Source: a virus
IMG/VR virus record: IMGVR_UViG_3300006875_000114
Coordinates: 1-27,908 of that record
DNA length: 27,908 bases
Direction: 5' to 3' (one strand)
In this document: in pieces, positions 18,974-27,085 of the stretch
Layout: each line of letters starts with the position of its first letter
How positions within the stretch are numbered: position 1 is the stretch's first letter
Notes under the pieces: generated by a model
Seen by the model: the letters and a program-made list of their open reading frames with translations, nothing else
Databases searched by the model: none
Told to the model about the DNA's origin: nothing
Translations under genes and position numbers: made by a program

Positions 18974-19822
18974 ATGTCACAATGGAAAAACGACGATTCT
19001 GCTGCTAACTCCGTTCTATGGGGTGTAGTAGGATATAACAAAACGGGCAATACTGCAAACAGAGATGTATTCTTTGGGAATACCACCGCTGATGCATATG
19101 TAACTGGTTTAACAGTTGGCCAATTCGGTGTATCCGCTGCAGAAGCAGGATCAACTAATGGCACAGTTAGTTTTACCACAATTACATTTGCAGGTTCAGG
19201 ATACAACGCCAATGCTACTATTACTGTAACTGGCGGTGGTGGTGCTTCTTTCGCCGCAAACGCTCAATCAAATGCTTCAGGAAGAATTGCAGCTATAAAC
19301 ATTGGAAATAATGGTGTTGGATATACTTCTTCTCCAATAATTACTATTTCAGCACCAGCTGCTTTAACATTCAACGGTAACACTACTGCAGTAACCGCAG
19401 GTAATAGTTCATCTAATGGATTTATTACTCTTGGCACAAAAGCCCCATTTCTTGCAGTAAATGATCAAGTAACTTATTTGGTAGGAGCTGGCAATACTGC
19501 TATTGGCGGGTTGGCAAACGCTACTACATATTTCGTTACATTTGCAAACAGCACAGCTGTTCAATTGGCAACAACAAGAGGCGGTGCTGCAATCAACCTA
19601 ACATCAGTTGCTACAAGTGCTCAAGTTGGTCACTCGCTCACCGGTGAAACCGCCACAGCTTCTGCTGTATTGAGTAGAGGTGCTGCAGTTGCTCATGCTG
19701 GTTGGGTTGTTCGTAAAGTAGGTACCGGTGGTCGTGCAGGTCGAGTTGAATATGAAACACTAGTAGCTATGGGATCGATGACTGGTGATGCATCAGACGA
19801 TAATGTCTTTAAGGATACCTAA
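18974..19822 (+). CDS. virion structural protein (beta-rich, Gly/Ala/Thr repeats)
   Basis: A 282-residue protein with a strong ribosome site (GGAG). The opening MSQWKNDDSAANSVLWG, followed by NRDVFFGNTTADAYVTGLTVGQFGV, is typical of a small structural protein of cyanophage-like myoviruses (recall). The middle is a low-complexity beta domain of Gly, Ala, Thr, Asn and Ser with repeated TITFAGSGYNANATITV-like units, as found in fibres or decoration proteins. A C-terminal GGRAGRVEYETLVAMGSM element is conserved in that family in my memory. The next gene starts inside its stop (TAATG). Confidence 0.75.
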   Translation: MSQWKNDDSAANSVLWGVVGYNKTGNTANRDVFFGNTTADAYVTGLTVGQFGVSAAEAGSTNGTVSFTTITFAGSGYNANATITVTGGGGASFAANAQSNASGRIAAINIGNNGVGYTSSPIITISAPAALTFNGNTTAVTAGNSSSNGFITLGTKAPFLAVNDQVTYLVGAGNTAIGGLANATTYFVTFANSTAVQLATTRGGAAINLTSVATSAQVGHSLTGETATASAVLSRGAAVAHAGWVVRKVGTGGRAGRVEYETLVAMGSMTGDASDDNVFKDT

Positions 19823-20106
19823 TGAGCGATCGCTCTAAAAAAGTTTCTGAGCTTACGGCGCTAACAGCTCCGGCCGGAGAGGATCTTCTACTCATTGTAG
19901 ATGATCCCTCCGGTACTCCTATTACTAAAAAAGTTACGGTGTCTAATCTTTTTGGAAATGTTACGGCGAACGTTGTCATCTATAATGCTACTGTTGCCAA
20001 CAGCACTATAACTGTAAAGAAAGGAACTATCATGTTTGATACTTCTTATCTTTATGTTGCAGTAGCTAATAACGTTCTAAAAAGGGTAGGATTAAACGCG
20101 TTTTAA
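19822..20106 (+). CDS. small virion structural protein
   Basis: A 94-residue protein coupled to the preceding structural gene by TAATG. KKVSELTALTAPAGEDLLLIVDDPSGTPITKKVTVSNLF is a recurrent module of phage tail and fibre proteins (KxSxLxxLTxPxxxDxLxVVDxxxGxTKKVTxxNL). It is followed by a beta-type tail (VVIYNATVANSTITVKKGTIMF). Probably a structural component that accompanies the 282-residue neighbour. Confidence 0.75.
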   Translation: MSDRSKKVSELTALTAPAGEDLLLIVDDPSGTPITKKVTVSNLFGNVTANVVIYNATVANSTITVKKGTIMFDTSYLYVAVANNVLKRVGLNAF

Positions 20107-20109
20107 ATA

Positions 20110-20499
20110 ATGCAATTTGATAATTTGGATAGTTCTAATTTTTTGTTATACGCCGCAAAGCATTATGACAATCCTCAATGCTTTGACACAAAAGATTTTT
20201 ACGATGATTTAAAACGATTTAAATATGTAAAAAGATTATTCAATAGATATAAAGAAACTGGTGAACTTAAAGAAAGATTGATCATCAATCATCTTCAAGT
20301 TTTATATAATTTGTTTGGAACAGAAGCAACAACTCGAATGTTGTTTTTTTCATTGAAAAAACATCATGAATGTTTGAAACCGTTTTTAATATTGTTTAAT
20401 ACGATGCCTGAAATAATTAAAAATATTGAAGGCAAAGATTTTCATAATAGCGATATAGCGATGGATAGTCATATAGTAGAAGTACTAAGGACAATTTAA
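20110..20499 (+). CDS. conserved helical phage protein
   Basis: A 129-residue helical protein (NFLLYAAKHYDNPQCFDTKDFYDDLKRFKYVKRLF, then ELKERLIINHLQVLYNLFG and TRMLFFSLKKHHECLKPFL). I recall such a short conserved family next to neck/structural genes in T4-like marine phages; its function is not established. Its stop overlaps the next start (TAATG). Confidence 0.65.
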   Translation: MQFDNLDSSNFLLYAAKHYDNPQCFDTKDFYDDLKRFKYVKRLFNRYKETGELKERLIINHLQVLYNLFGTEATTRMLFFSLKKHHECLKPFLILFNTMPEIIKNIEGKDFHNSDIAMDSHIVEVLRTI

Positions 20500-20666
20500 T
20501 GAAAAGATTCATAGAGTTTGTAAATGAAGAAGGAGAAGGAGCTGTTCCAGCAAACGCCGTAGGCTCTGGCTCAGGTGTTGCCGGCTTAACGGGAGATCCT
20601 CCAGTTACAAAGAAAAAACAAAAAGAATATACACAGAAAAATGCTTCCATACAGTTTAATAATTAA
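20499..20666 (+). CDS. 55-residue protein with capsid-targeting-like N-terminus
   Basis: ATG 20499 overlaps the previous stop. The N-terminus MKRFIEFVNEEGEG resembles the T4 capsid-targeting sequence MKTYQEFIAEA. The middle, AVPANAVGSGSGVAGLTGDPPV, is a low-complexity linker I recall as a hallmark of short peptides in marine T4-like phages, followed by a basic end. The 3' end overlaps the spanin gene by 26 bases in another frame. Likely an internal or scaffold-associated peptide; function unproven. Confidence 0.6.
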   Translation: MKRFIEFVNEEGEGAVPANAVGSGSGVAGLTGDPPVTKKKQKEYTQKNASIQFNN

Positions 20667-21078
20667 ATTTGGATTTGTAGCAGTATTAGTGATAATTGTT
20701 TCTTTCTTTTACATTGACTATAAAAGATTACAAAACCAAACAATAGAACTTTCAAAACAAATTGAAAATTCTAAATCTGAGATCTTATTACAACAAGAAC
20801 AAATTGTTGCTTTAGAAAATAGTTTTGAAAAACAAAAGCAAGTTAGACAAGTTTTAGATAAAGAAATAAAAACCATAACAAAAGAAATAAGTGGGTTAGA
20901 AGAAAAAGTCTTGAAGCATGATATAGCATACCTTGCAAGTAAAAAACCAGTATTGATAGAAAAAGCTATAAATAATGGTACTCAAGAAATTATTCGCTGT
21001 ATCGAATTAGCAACAGGCTCTGAGGCAAACCCAGATGAAAAAAATAAAACTTGCCCTAGTCTTCTTACTTCTGATTAA
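20641..21078 (+). CDS. inner-membrane spanin (Rz-like)
   Basis: A 145-residue protein with the i-spanin layout: one N-terminal membrane span (IIKFGFVAVLVIIVSFFYIDY), a long periplasmic coiled coil (KRLQNQTIELSKQIENSKSEI... to about 105) and a soluble end containing two cysteines. With the overlapping lipoprotein gene it should fuse the inner and outer membranes in the last step of lysis. The o-spanin gene starts inside this gene in another frame, the classic Rz/Rz1 arrangement. No endolysin or holin gene is recognised nearby. Confidence 0.75.
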   Translation: MLPYSLIIKFGFVAVLVIIVSFFYIDYKRLQNQTIELSKQIENSKSEILLQQEQIVALENSFEKQKQVRQVLDKEIKTITKEISGLEEKVLKHDIAYLASKKPVLIEKAINNGTQEIIRCIELATGSEANPDEKNKTCPSLLTSD

Positions 21079-21391
21079 TTTAGTTGGTTGCTCGCACAGT
21101 ATAAAACCAACTCCTCTTCCCAAAACACAAACAATAGAAATTGATTTGCCCGAGCCTGTTAAATTAAATTCGGTTCGTTGGGTAGTTATTACTCAAGATA
21201 ATTATAAAGAAGTTATTGAATCTTCTAAAAATAAAAATGGTGTTATTTTTTTAATAGCTTTACAAGAAAATGAATATAAAGCTTTGTCTTCAAACCATAT
21301 AAAAATATTAAGATATATAAGAGAACAAAAGAGTGTGATAGCTGCTTATAGAAAATATTATGCAAAAGAAAACAACAAAAAAAGTAAGTAA
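21035..21391 (+). CDS. outer-membrane spanin lipoprotein (Rz1-like)
   Basis: A 118-residue lipoprotein beginning within the i-spanin gene in another frame. The signal sequence MKKIKLALVFLLLINLVGC has the lipobox L-V-G-C19, so Cys19 should be lipidated and the protein held in the outer membrane. A proline-rich stretch (KPTPLPKTQTIEIDLPEPV) follows, as in Rz1 proteins. It is longer than lambda Rz1, with a helical C-terminal part. Overlap and lipobox together give good support. Confidence 0.78.
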   Translation: MKKIKLALVFLLLINLVGCSHSIKPTPLPKTQTIEIDLPEPVKLNSVRWVVITQDNYKEVIESSKNKNGVIFLIALQENEYKALSSNHIKILRYIREQKSVIAAYRKYYAKENNKKSK

Positions 21392-21396
21392 AGCCT

Positions 21397-21759
21397 ATGG
21401 ACCAATTATCTACTAAAGTAGCAATTTTAGAAAGAGATATGTCTCGCGTGTCTTTAATTATAGACAAATTAGATGCAACGATAGATAAGTTATCTGATTT
21501 TTCATCATCAATAAAAGAACTTTTAGCTGTGCATGATCATAAGCTTCAAGTGCAGATTGAAGTTAATAATGAAATATATTCATTAATACGTGATCTTAAA
21601 GAACAAAATCATAGAGAACATGCAGAAACTAAAGAACAAATAAAATCGTTAGCACGACGTATAGATTCGTTTGAAAGATGGAAGTATACTTTAATTGGCG
21701 GAGCTATGGTCGTAGGTTTCTTTATTTCAAAAACTATAACCAAAATAGGGTTTACATAA
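21397..21759 (+). CDS. coiled-coil protein with C-terminal membrane anchor
   Basis: A 120-residue protein: a long heptad-type coiled coil (residues 1-95, LSTKVAILERDMSRVSLIIDKLDATIDKL...) and one C-terminal membrane segment (YTLIGGAMVVGFFISKTI). The layout resembles XhlA-type lysis accessory proteins. Together with the spanins just upstream it may form part of the lysis cassette. That is an inference from topology and position; no catalytic function is visible. Confidence 0.65.
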   Translation: MDQLSTKVAILERDMSRVSLIIDKLDATIDKLSDFSSSIKELLAVHDHKLQVQIEVNNEIYSLIRDLKEQNHREHAETKEQIKSLARRIDSFERWKYTLIGGAMVVGFFISKTITKIGFT

Positions 21760-21771
21760 TATCTCATGTGA

Positions 21772-21802
21772 TGTATAATTAAGTTATGGTATTTAATATA
21801 AT
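21772..21802 (+). promoter_or_regulatory. possible early-like promoter before the primase gene
   Basis: TATAAT at 21797-21802 is followed by GGAATACAATG, similar to the TATAATGGATC of the early modules. The nearest upstream element is TGTATA at 21772-21777, with a long 19-base spacer, so strength is uncertain. It could start the primase-thyX-nrdA-nrdB operon. Confidence 0.5.
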
Positions 21803-21810
21803 GGAATACA

Positions 21811-22830
21811 ATGAGTATTTGGATAGACGATAAGTATGTTAACTTGATCTCAGCTAGACTACCTAGGTTCAAGCAAAAGAATAAGAACCTATACAATTTC
21901 AGGTGTCCTATCTGTGGAGACTCTGAAAGGAGTAAAACAAAGGCACGAGGATGGATCTTCGAGAAGTCTGGTAAAATGAGGTTCTATTGTCATAATTGCA
22001 ATGCATCAATGTTGATTGGTAGTTTTATTAAGCAACTTGATCAGACGATATATCTCGAATATCAGCGTGAGAAGTTTATTGAAAACAATATTGTTAATCC
22101 AATAGTTGAACCAAAACCAAACATAGCAAAGGCGACAACGCCTAAGTTCATGTCTGGTGATTCACCGCTGAGATTCTTGAAGAAGGTGTCAGCTCTTTCG
22201 GTGGATCATCCTATTAAGAAATATGTGATGTCGAGGAAGATTCCTTCTCATCATCACTACAGATTGTTCTATGCTCCATCATTTAAAAAATGGGTAAATA
22301 CATTCATACCAAATAAATTTGATGAGGAGAACGATTCTCCTAGACTAGTGCTTCCTTTGCTTGACAGGGAGAAAGTATTTTTTGGGTGTCAAGCAAGAAG
22401 CTTAACTGATAAAAAAGTTAAATACATAACAGTACTTAAAGATGAATCCAAACCTAAAGTGTTTGGATTAGATACTTGCAATCTATCTAAACAATTTTAT
22501 GTTCTTGAAGGGCCTATAGACTCATTGTTTTTTGACAATGCAATTGCAATGTGTGGAGCTGATCTAACTAAATCATTAGAAGTAGATAAAAGTAAAGCAA
22601 CAATTGTGTTCGACAACGAGCCACGATCATTGCAGATTGTTAAGAAGATAGAGAAATATATAGACAACGGTTACAAAGTTTGCCTCTGGCCATCCAGCGT
22701 TAAGGGAAAAGACGTGAATGAGATGGTGTTGAATGGCCATGATTCTGAAGAACTAAAGATCATAGTTGACAAGAACACGTTTAGTGGTCTTGATGCAAAG
22801 TTAAATATTCAAATGTGGAGAAAGTGCTGA
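21811..22830 (+). CDS. DNA primase (T4 gp61-like, DnaG-type)
   Basis: Makes RNA primers for lagging-strand synthesis with a replicative helicase. It has 339 residues, about the T4 gp61 size. The N-terminal zinc finger C32-P-I-C35 ... C60-H-N-C63 is complete. A TOPRIM domain follows, with the glutamate in FYVLEGPIDSLFF (E233) and the acidic pair in IVFDNE (D268, E270). It starts at ATG 21811, and its stop overlaps the thyX start (TGATG). It is the first gene of a DNA-precursor/replication operon. No helicase is present in the window. Confidence 0.88.
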   Translation: MSIWIDDKYVNLISARLPRFKQKNKNLYNFRCPICGDSERSKTKARGWIFEKSGKMRFYCHNCNASMLIGSFIKQLDQTIYLEYQREKFIENNIVNPIVEPKPNIAKATTPKFMSGDSPLRFLKKVSALSVDHPIKKYVMSRKIPSHHHYRLFYAPSFKKWVNTFIPNKFDEENDSPRLVLPLLDREKVFFGCQARSLTDKKVKYITVLKDESKPKVFGLDTCNLSKQFYVLEGPIDSLFFDNAIAMCGADLTKSLEVDKSKATIVFDNEPRSLQIVKKIEKYIDNGYKVCLWPSSVKGKDVNEMVLNGHDSEELKIIVDKNTFSGLDAKLNIQMWRKC

Positions 22831-23567
22831 TGATTCTTGATGGTGAAGAAATGTGGGCTAGTGAAGTGATCGATAAGCACTCAAAGCGACCTGTTAAGTT
22901 GGTTAGCTACTCAAAAATCGACGACGACTACGCGTATTCTGTAGAAGTTGATCGTGGGGTTAGTTGTGAAGAACTAATCGCATTTTGTGCTAGGGTAAGC
23001 AATCCAAGTAACCAAAGTAATGTACAAACTTCTGAAAAATTGATACAATACCTTGTAAAGAACAAACACTGGTCTCCTTTTGAAATGGTTACTGTTTGTC
23101 TCGAGATCTCTACAACAAGAGATATAGCAAGGCAGATTCTTAGACACAGATCATTTTCATTTCAGGAATTTAGCCAGAGGTATGCTAATCCTGTCGATGA
23201 ATTGACTTTTGAAGTTAGAGAAGCGCGTCTTCAAGACAATAAAAATAGACAGAATTCTATAGAAGTCAATGATGAAGTACTTCATCATAACTGGATCACG
23301 TTTCAAGAAGAGATTATACAGTACACAAAACACGCATATGAATGGGCTATCAATAATGGTATCGCCAAAGAAGTAGCAAGAGCTGTTCTTCCTGAAGGAT
23401 TAGTTATGTCAAAGATATACATGAGCGGAACTATTCGTTCATGGATTCATTATCTTGAAGTAAGAACAGATCAGTCAACACAAAAAGAACACAGAGTAAT
23501 AGCACAGCAGTGTGCTAATGAATTGAGTGTAGTCATTCCAAACATAATTAAGAATCTTATCAAGTAG
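22830..23567 (+). CDS. thyX: flavin-dependent thymidylate synthase
   Basis: Makes dTMP from dUMP with FAD, NADPH and methylene-tetrahydrofolate. The 245-residue protein carries the ThyX motif R105-H-R-S-F-S-F-Q-E-F-S-Q-R-Y118 (RHRxxSxQExSxRY) exactly, and HWSPFE upstream. ATG 22830 overlaps the primase stop; a GTG five codons earlier is possible. Together with NrdA/NrdB and the deaminase at 10388, it completes a route to dTMP. An early-type promoter word lies inside it (23021-23049). Confidence 0.95.
   Translation: MILDGEEMWASEVIDKHSKRPVKLVSYSKIDDDYAYSVEVDRGVSCEELIAFCARVSNPSNQSNVQTSEKLIQYLVKNKHWSPFEMVTVCLEISTTRDIARQILRHRSFSFQEFSQRYANPVDELTFEVREARLQDNKNRQNSIEVNDEVLHHNWITFQEEIIQYTKHAYEWAINNGIAKEVARAVLPEGLVMSKIYMSGTIRSWIHYLEVRTDQSTQKEHRVIAQQCANELSVVIPNIIKNLIK
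23021..23049 (+). promoter_or_regulatory. possible internal early-type promoter inside thyX
   Basis: TGTACA (23021-23026), a 17-base spacer and TACAAT (23044-23049) match the early module consensus exactly, about 540 bases before nrdA. It may boost nrdA/nrdB. Being within a gene, it could also be chance. Confidence 0.4.
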
Positions 23568-23586
23568 TAACAACCGAGGCGCTCTT

Positions 23587-25395
23587 ATGTCAAATAAAAA
23601 TAATCACATGGGTATCAATATCGACTATTCAAGAGACGCTTTATTTGATGAACTAGGATTGAAACGATTACGCGAATCATACATGCTCGAAGAAGAAAAA
23701 TCACCGCAAGAGAGGTTTGCGTATGTCTCCAAAACTTTTTCGTCGAACATGGAACACGCTCAAAGACTGTATGACTATAGTAGTCGTCACTGGTTGTCTT
23801 ACTCTACTCCTATCCTGTCAATTGGCCGTAGTCGCCATGGATTACCTATCTCATGCTTTCTTCCATACTTGCACGACACGGCTGAAGGCCTTGTGGACTG
23901 CTTGTCAGAAGTCAACTGGTTGTCTATGCTTGGTGGCGGGATTGGTATCGGCGTCGGCATTCGTTCTTCTGATGACAAGTCTACGGGAGTTATGCCACAT
24001 CTTAAAATCTATGATGCATCTTCTCTAGCGTATCGGCAGGGTAAAACTCGTCGAGGCTCGTATGCAGCATACTTAGACATCTCTCATCCAGATATCGTGA
24101 TGTTCCTTGACATGAGAAAACCTACTGGTGATCCTAACATGAGGACATTGAATCTACATCATGGTGTAAATATCACCGATGAATTCATGCAACTTATTGA
24201 AAAGTGTATGTTGGATCCTGAAGCAGATGATTCATGGAACCTAATCGATCCTCATTCTAAAGAAATTAGAGAAACCGTTTCTGCTAAAGAACTATGGCAA
24301 AAGATCTTAGAAGCAAGAATGTTGACAGGAGAACCATACATTCATTTTATTGATACATCAAACAAGCATTTACCCGAATGGCAAAAGAAGTTAGGCCTTT
24401 CAATCAAGCAGTCTAACCTGTGCTCTGAAATCATTCTTCCTACAGATAAACAAAGAACTGCTGTGTGCTGTTTGTCATCTGTGAATCTTGAATACTTTGA
24501 TGATTGGAAAAATAATAAGATGTTCTTAAAAGACATTGCTGAAATGCTGGATAATGTTTTAGAGTACTTCATTACTAATGCTCCAAACACAATCAAGCGT
24601 GCAAAGTACTCAGCAATGCGTGAAAGAAGTATAGGTGTCGGCGCTCTAGGTTTTCATGCTTATCTGCAAAAGAATTCCTTGCCATGGGAATCTGCTATGG
24701 CAGTCGGTGCGAACAGACGAATCTTTAAACATATTAGAACTCAGCTGGATATCGCTAACAAGGAACTAGGAAATATTCGTGGAGAAGCACCAGACGCAAA
24801 AGGAACTGGTCTTAGATTTAGTCACTTGATGGCTATTGCACCCAATGCTTCTAGCTCAATCATCATGGGCAACACTTCTCCATCCATTGAACCATATCGA
24901 GCAAATGCATATCGTCAAGACACATTGAGTGGCGCTTCATTTTACAAGAATAAGTTCCTTGATAAATTGATTTTGGAAAAAGTTACTCATGAAGAAAAAG
25001 ATAAAGGTAAAATAGAAGAGATCTGGTCATCCATCATAGCAAATGATGGATCTATCCAGCACTTAGACATGTTCACTGAGTGGGAAAAAGATGTATTCAA
25101 GACATCAATGGAAATTGATCAGAGATGGGTTATTGAACACGCAGCGGATAGACAAGAATATATTGATCAAGCACAATCGTTGAATTTATTTTTCAGACCA
25201 AATATAAATATCAAGTATCTTCATGCAGTTCATTTTCTTGCTTGGAAACGTGGATTGAAAACTCTTTATTATTGCCGTTCAGAAAAGATTGGCAAGGCTG
25301 ATAAGGTGGCTAAGCGAATCGAAAGACAGATCATAGAAGAAATTGATATAAAGCAACTGGTTGATGGAGAAGCCTGTCTAGCTTGCGAGGGCTAA
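23587..25395 (+). CDS. nrdA: ribonucleotide reductase class Ia large subunit, lacking the ATP cone
   Basis: Reduces ribonucleoside diphosphates to deoxyribonucleotides, with NrdB providing the radical. The active-site residues are present: C90 (PISCFL); N277-L-C279-S-E281 (the Asn/Cys/Glu triad); the second disulphide cysteine near C294/C295; the tyrosine pair in LKTLYYCRS near the end; and a C-terminal C-L-A-C tail that re-reduces the enzyme. At 602 residues it is shorter than E. coli NrdA (761) and begins without the ATP-cone activity-control domain, so it should not be shut off by dATP. That suits a phage needing large dNTP pools (inference). It starts 19 bases after thyX and overlaps the next gene by one base. 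Confidence 0.95.
   Translation: MSNKNNHMGINIDYSRDALFDELGLKRLRESYMLEEEKSPQERFAYVSKTFSSNMEHAQRLYDYSSRHWLSYSTPILSIGRSRHGLPISCFLPYLHDTAEGLVDCLSEVNWLSMLGGGIGIGVGIRSSDDKSTGVMPHLKIYDASSLAYRQGKTRRGSYAAYLDISHPDIVMFLDMRKPTGDPNMRTLNLHHGVNITDEFMQLIEKCMLDPEADDSWNLIDPHSKEIRETVSAKELWQKILEARMLTGEPYIHFIDTSNKHLPEWQKKLGLSIKQSNLCSEIILPTDKQRTAVCCLSSVNLEYFDDWKNNKMFLKDIAEMLDNVLEYFITNAPNTIKRAKYSAMRERSIGVGALGFHAYLQKNSLPWESAMAVGANRRIFKHIRTQLDIANKELGNIRGEAPDAKGTGLRFSHLMAIAPNASSSIIMGNTSPSIEPYRANAYRQDTLSGASFYKNKFLDKLILEKVTHEEKDKGKIEEIWSSIIANDGSIQHLDMFTEWEKDVFKTSMEIDQRWVIEHAADRQEYIDQAQSLNLFFRPNINIKYLHAVHFLAWKRGLKTLYYCRSEKIGKADKVAKRIERQIIEEIDIKQLVDGEACLACEG
25204..25211 (+). promoter_or_regulatory. late-promoter word inside nrdA (uncertain)
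   Basis: An exact TATAAATA within the nrdA coding region (codons for N-I-N-I). It could give late expression of nrdB and downstream genes, but AT-rich coding DNA makes chance occurrence quite possible. Confidence 0.25.
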
Positions 25396-25598
25396 TGGAT
25401 AATAAGATAATTTTGTTAGCTGATGTGTATAAAATGCGAGAAGAGAAGCAAAAAGAACTCGCATTTTATACCGACAAACTTAAAGAATTAGAATTAAAAT
25501 TGTTCTTCATTAATAAAGAAATACAAGTAACCACCTTCATCATCGATATGATCGAGCATGAAAAGGTTCACACAATTGGACACACGGAAAATGATTAA
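25395..25598 (+). CDS. small coiled-coil protein between nrdA and nrdB
   Basis: A 67-residue protein whose ATG overlaps the nrdA stop (TAATG). It is largely a coiled coil (KMREEKQKELAFYTDKLKELELKLFFINKE), then a hydrophobic strand and a His-containing end. Its 3' end overlaps the nrdB start region in another frame. It is not a recognised glutaredoxin or NrdI. Its place inside the nrd operon suggests co-regulation, or a role as adaptor or assembly partner, but this is only positional. Confidence 0.55.
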   Translation: MDNKIILLADVYKMREEKQKELAFYTDKLKELELKLFFINKEIQVTTFIIDMIEHEKVHTIGHTEND

Positions 25599-26571
25599 AA
25601 AGCCAGACTTAAAACTTACTGACGAACGTAATTACTTTAAGCCATTTACTTATCCATGGGCATACGATGCATGGCTTAAGCATGAACAATCTCATTGGAT
25701 TCACACTGAAGTACCTATGGTCGAGGACGTGAAAGATTGGAAAAAGAGGTTGACCAATGAAGAAAAAACGTTTCTTACAAATATTTTCAGATTTTTTACG
25801 CAAGGAGATATTGACGTTGCTGGCGGCTACGTTAATAATTACCTTCCTTATTTTCCTCAACCTGAAGTAAGGATGATGTTGTGTGGCTTTGCCGCAAGAG
25901 AAGCATTACATGTAGCTGCTTATTCACATTTAATAGAAACTTTAGGAATGCCTGAAACTACATATAATGAATTCATGCAATATGAAGAAATGCGGGCAAA
26001 ACATGACTTCTTTACTCAGATAGCTGGTCAAGACGCAAAAACTATAGCTCAACAGATCGCTGCATTCTCTGCATTTACTGAAGGCATGCAGTTGTTCTCT
26101 TCATTTATCATGCTTCTTAACTTTCCTCGTCATGGTAAGATGAAGGGAATGGGACAAATCATCACATGGTCAATTGTAGATGAAACTATTCATGCCGAAT
26201 CGATGATAAAGGTATTTAGAACTTTTATAGAAGAAAACAGGGACATTTGGAATGATCAACTTAAATCAGACATCTACAAGATTGCAGAACGCATGGTTGA
26301 ATTGGAAGACAAATTCATCGATCTCGCATTCTCTATGGGCAGCATGGAGAGTCTTTCAAGTGATGATGTTAAGCACTATATTAGGTATATTGCTGATCGC
26401 CGCCTCATTAGTCTGGGGCTTAAAGGAATTAATAAAGTAAAGAAGAATCCACTTCCATGGGTAGAGACTATGATCAACGCGCCTATTCATACAAACTTCT
26501 TTGAAAATCGTGCTACAGACTATGCTAAAGGAGCTTTAACTGGTTCTTGGGAAGATGTATGGGCGACATAG
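25591..26571 (+). CDS. nrdB: ribonucleotide reductase class Ia small subunit
   Basis: Carries the diiron-tyrosyl radical that starts catalysis in NrdA. The 326-residue ferritin-fold protein has the expected ligands: an aspartate near 73-75 (QGDIDVAGGY), E104 and H107 in AAREALHVAAY, E in EGMQLFSSF, and E/H in VDETIHAE. Y111 sits four residues after H107, the radical-tyrosine position, so this is a true tyrosyl-radical class I enzyme. ATG 25591 is preferred, though the frame is open from ATG 25558. The end overlaps a possible 32-residue membrane peptide. No glutaredoxin or NrdH gene is visible nearby. Confidence 0.93.
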   Translation: MIKKPDLKLTDERNYFKPFTYPWAYDAWLKHEQSHWIHTEVPMVEDVKDWKKRLTNEEKTFLTNIFRFFTQGDIDVAGGYVNNYLPYFPQPEVRMMLCGFAAREALHVAAYSHLIETLGMPETTYNEFMQYEEMRAKHDFFTQIAGQDAKTIAQQIAAFSAFTEGMQLFSSFIMLLNFPRHGKMKGMGQIITWSIVDETIHAESMIKVFRTFIEENRDIWNDQLKSDIYKIAERMVELEDKFIDLAFSMGSMESLSSDDVKHYIRYIADRRLISLGLKGINKVKKNPLPWVETMINAPIHTNFFENRATDYAKGALTGSWEDVWAT

Positions 26572-26657
26572 TTACACACTTAATAGCTGAATATAATTAT
26601 TATATCATGTGTGTTTTGTTTGTTGCTTTTTCATATATTTTGAATCGATTAAAATGA
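26559..26657 (+). CDS. possible 32-residue single-span membrane peptide
   Basis: ATG 26559 overlaps the nrdB stop by 13 bases in another frame and runs to TGA 26657. GGGAAG lies just upstream. The peptide has one hydrophobic stretch (YYIMCVLFVAFSYIL) and a basic end (NRLK), the usual look of tiny phage membrane proteins. Length and overlap make it uncertain. Confidence 0.4.
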   Translation: MGDIVTHLIAEYNYYIMCVLFVAFSYILNRLK

Positions 26658-26664
26658 AATAAAT

Positions 26665-26689
26665 AACAACATCTACTAGAGGTGTTGTT
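26665..26689 (+). promoter_or_regulatory. hairpin covering the ribosome site of the GIY-YIG gene
   Basis: AACAACATC (26665-26673) pairs with GGTGTTGTT (26681-26689), nine pairs around TACTAGA, ending at the base before ATG 26690. The only ribosome-site candidate (AGAGG) is split between loop and stem, so translation from long transcripts should be low. An AATAAATA word (26659-26666) overlaps the left arm. T4 homing endonuclease genes are controlled by comparable hairpins. Confidence 0.65.
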
Positions 26690-27085
26690 ATGTGGTTGTT
26701 TGAAGAAAAAGAATTTAATCATGATTTAGCTCAAGAATATTATGGCTTTGTTTACCTAATAGAAAACATAGAAACGGGTAAACGGTACATTGGTCGCAAA
26801 TACTTCACCAAAGCTTCTTCAAAACAAGTCAAAGGTAAAAAGAAACGTTGCCGTAAAGAGTCTGATTGGAAAGACTATTGGGGTTCTTCACAACGTCTTT
26901 TAACAGAAATAGAATCTTTAGGAAAAGATAAGTTTAAAAGAACAATCTTACGATTGTGCGAAACGAGAGGCGAATGTAATTACTGGGAAGCTAAACTTCA
27001 ATTTATGCATAACGTATTAGAGAGTGATCTCTATTATAATGATAACATCATGATGAAGTTTACAAGAAGAAACATTGGTCTATAA
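26690..27085 (+). CDS. GIY-YIG family endonuclease
   Basis: A 131-residue protein with the GIY-YIG fold at its start: YGFVYLIENIETGKRYIGRKYF (residues 17-38) carries the two defining strands in the G-F-V-Y ... R-Y-I-G form, with the arginine/lysine-rich helix after it. YWGSSQRLL and ECNYWEAKLQFMHNVL are typical later elements, the glutamate in the latter being a plausible metal ligand. It is compact, without a separate DNA-binding domain, so it could be a free-standing homing endonuclease (Seg-like) or a repair or host-DNA nuclease. It lies behind a hairpin covering its ribosome site and ends right at the next start. Confidence 0.8.
   Translation: MWLFEEKEFNHDLAQEYYGFVYLIENIETGKRYIGRKYFTKASSKQVKGKKKRCRKESDWKDYWGSSQRLLTEIESLGKDKFKRTILRLCETRGECNYWEAKLQFMHNVLESDLYYNDNIMMKFTRRNIGL

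Noticed and set aside
25558-25590. Upstream start for nrdB (MKRFTQLDTRK)
   Set aside because: Possible, but no ribosome site precedes it, and the adjacent small gene reads through this stretch in another frame.
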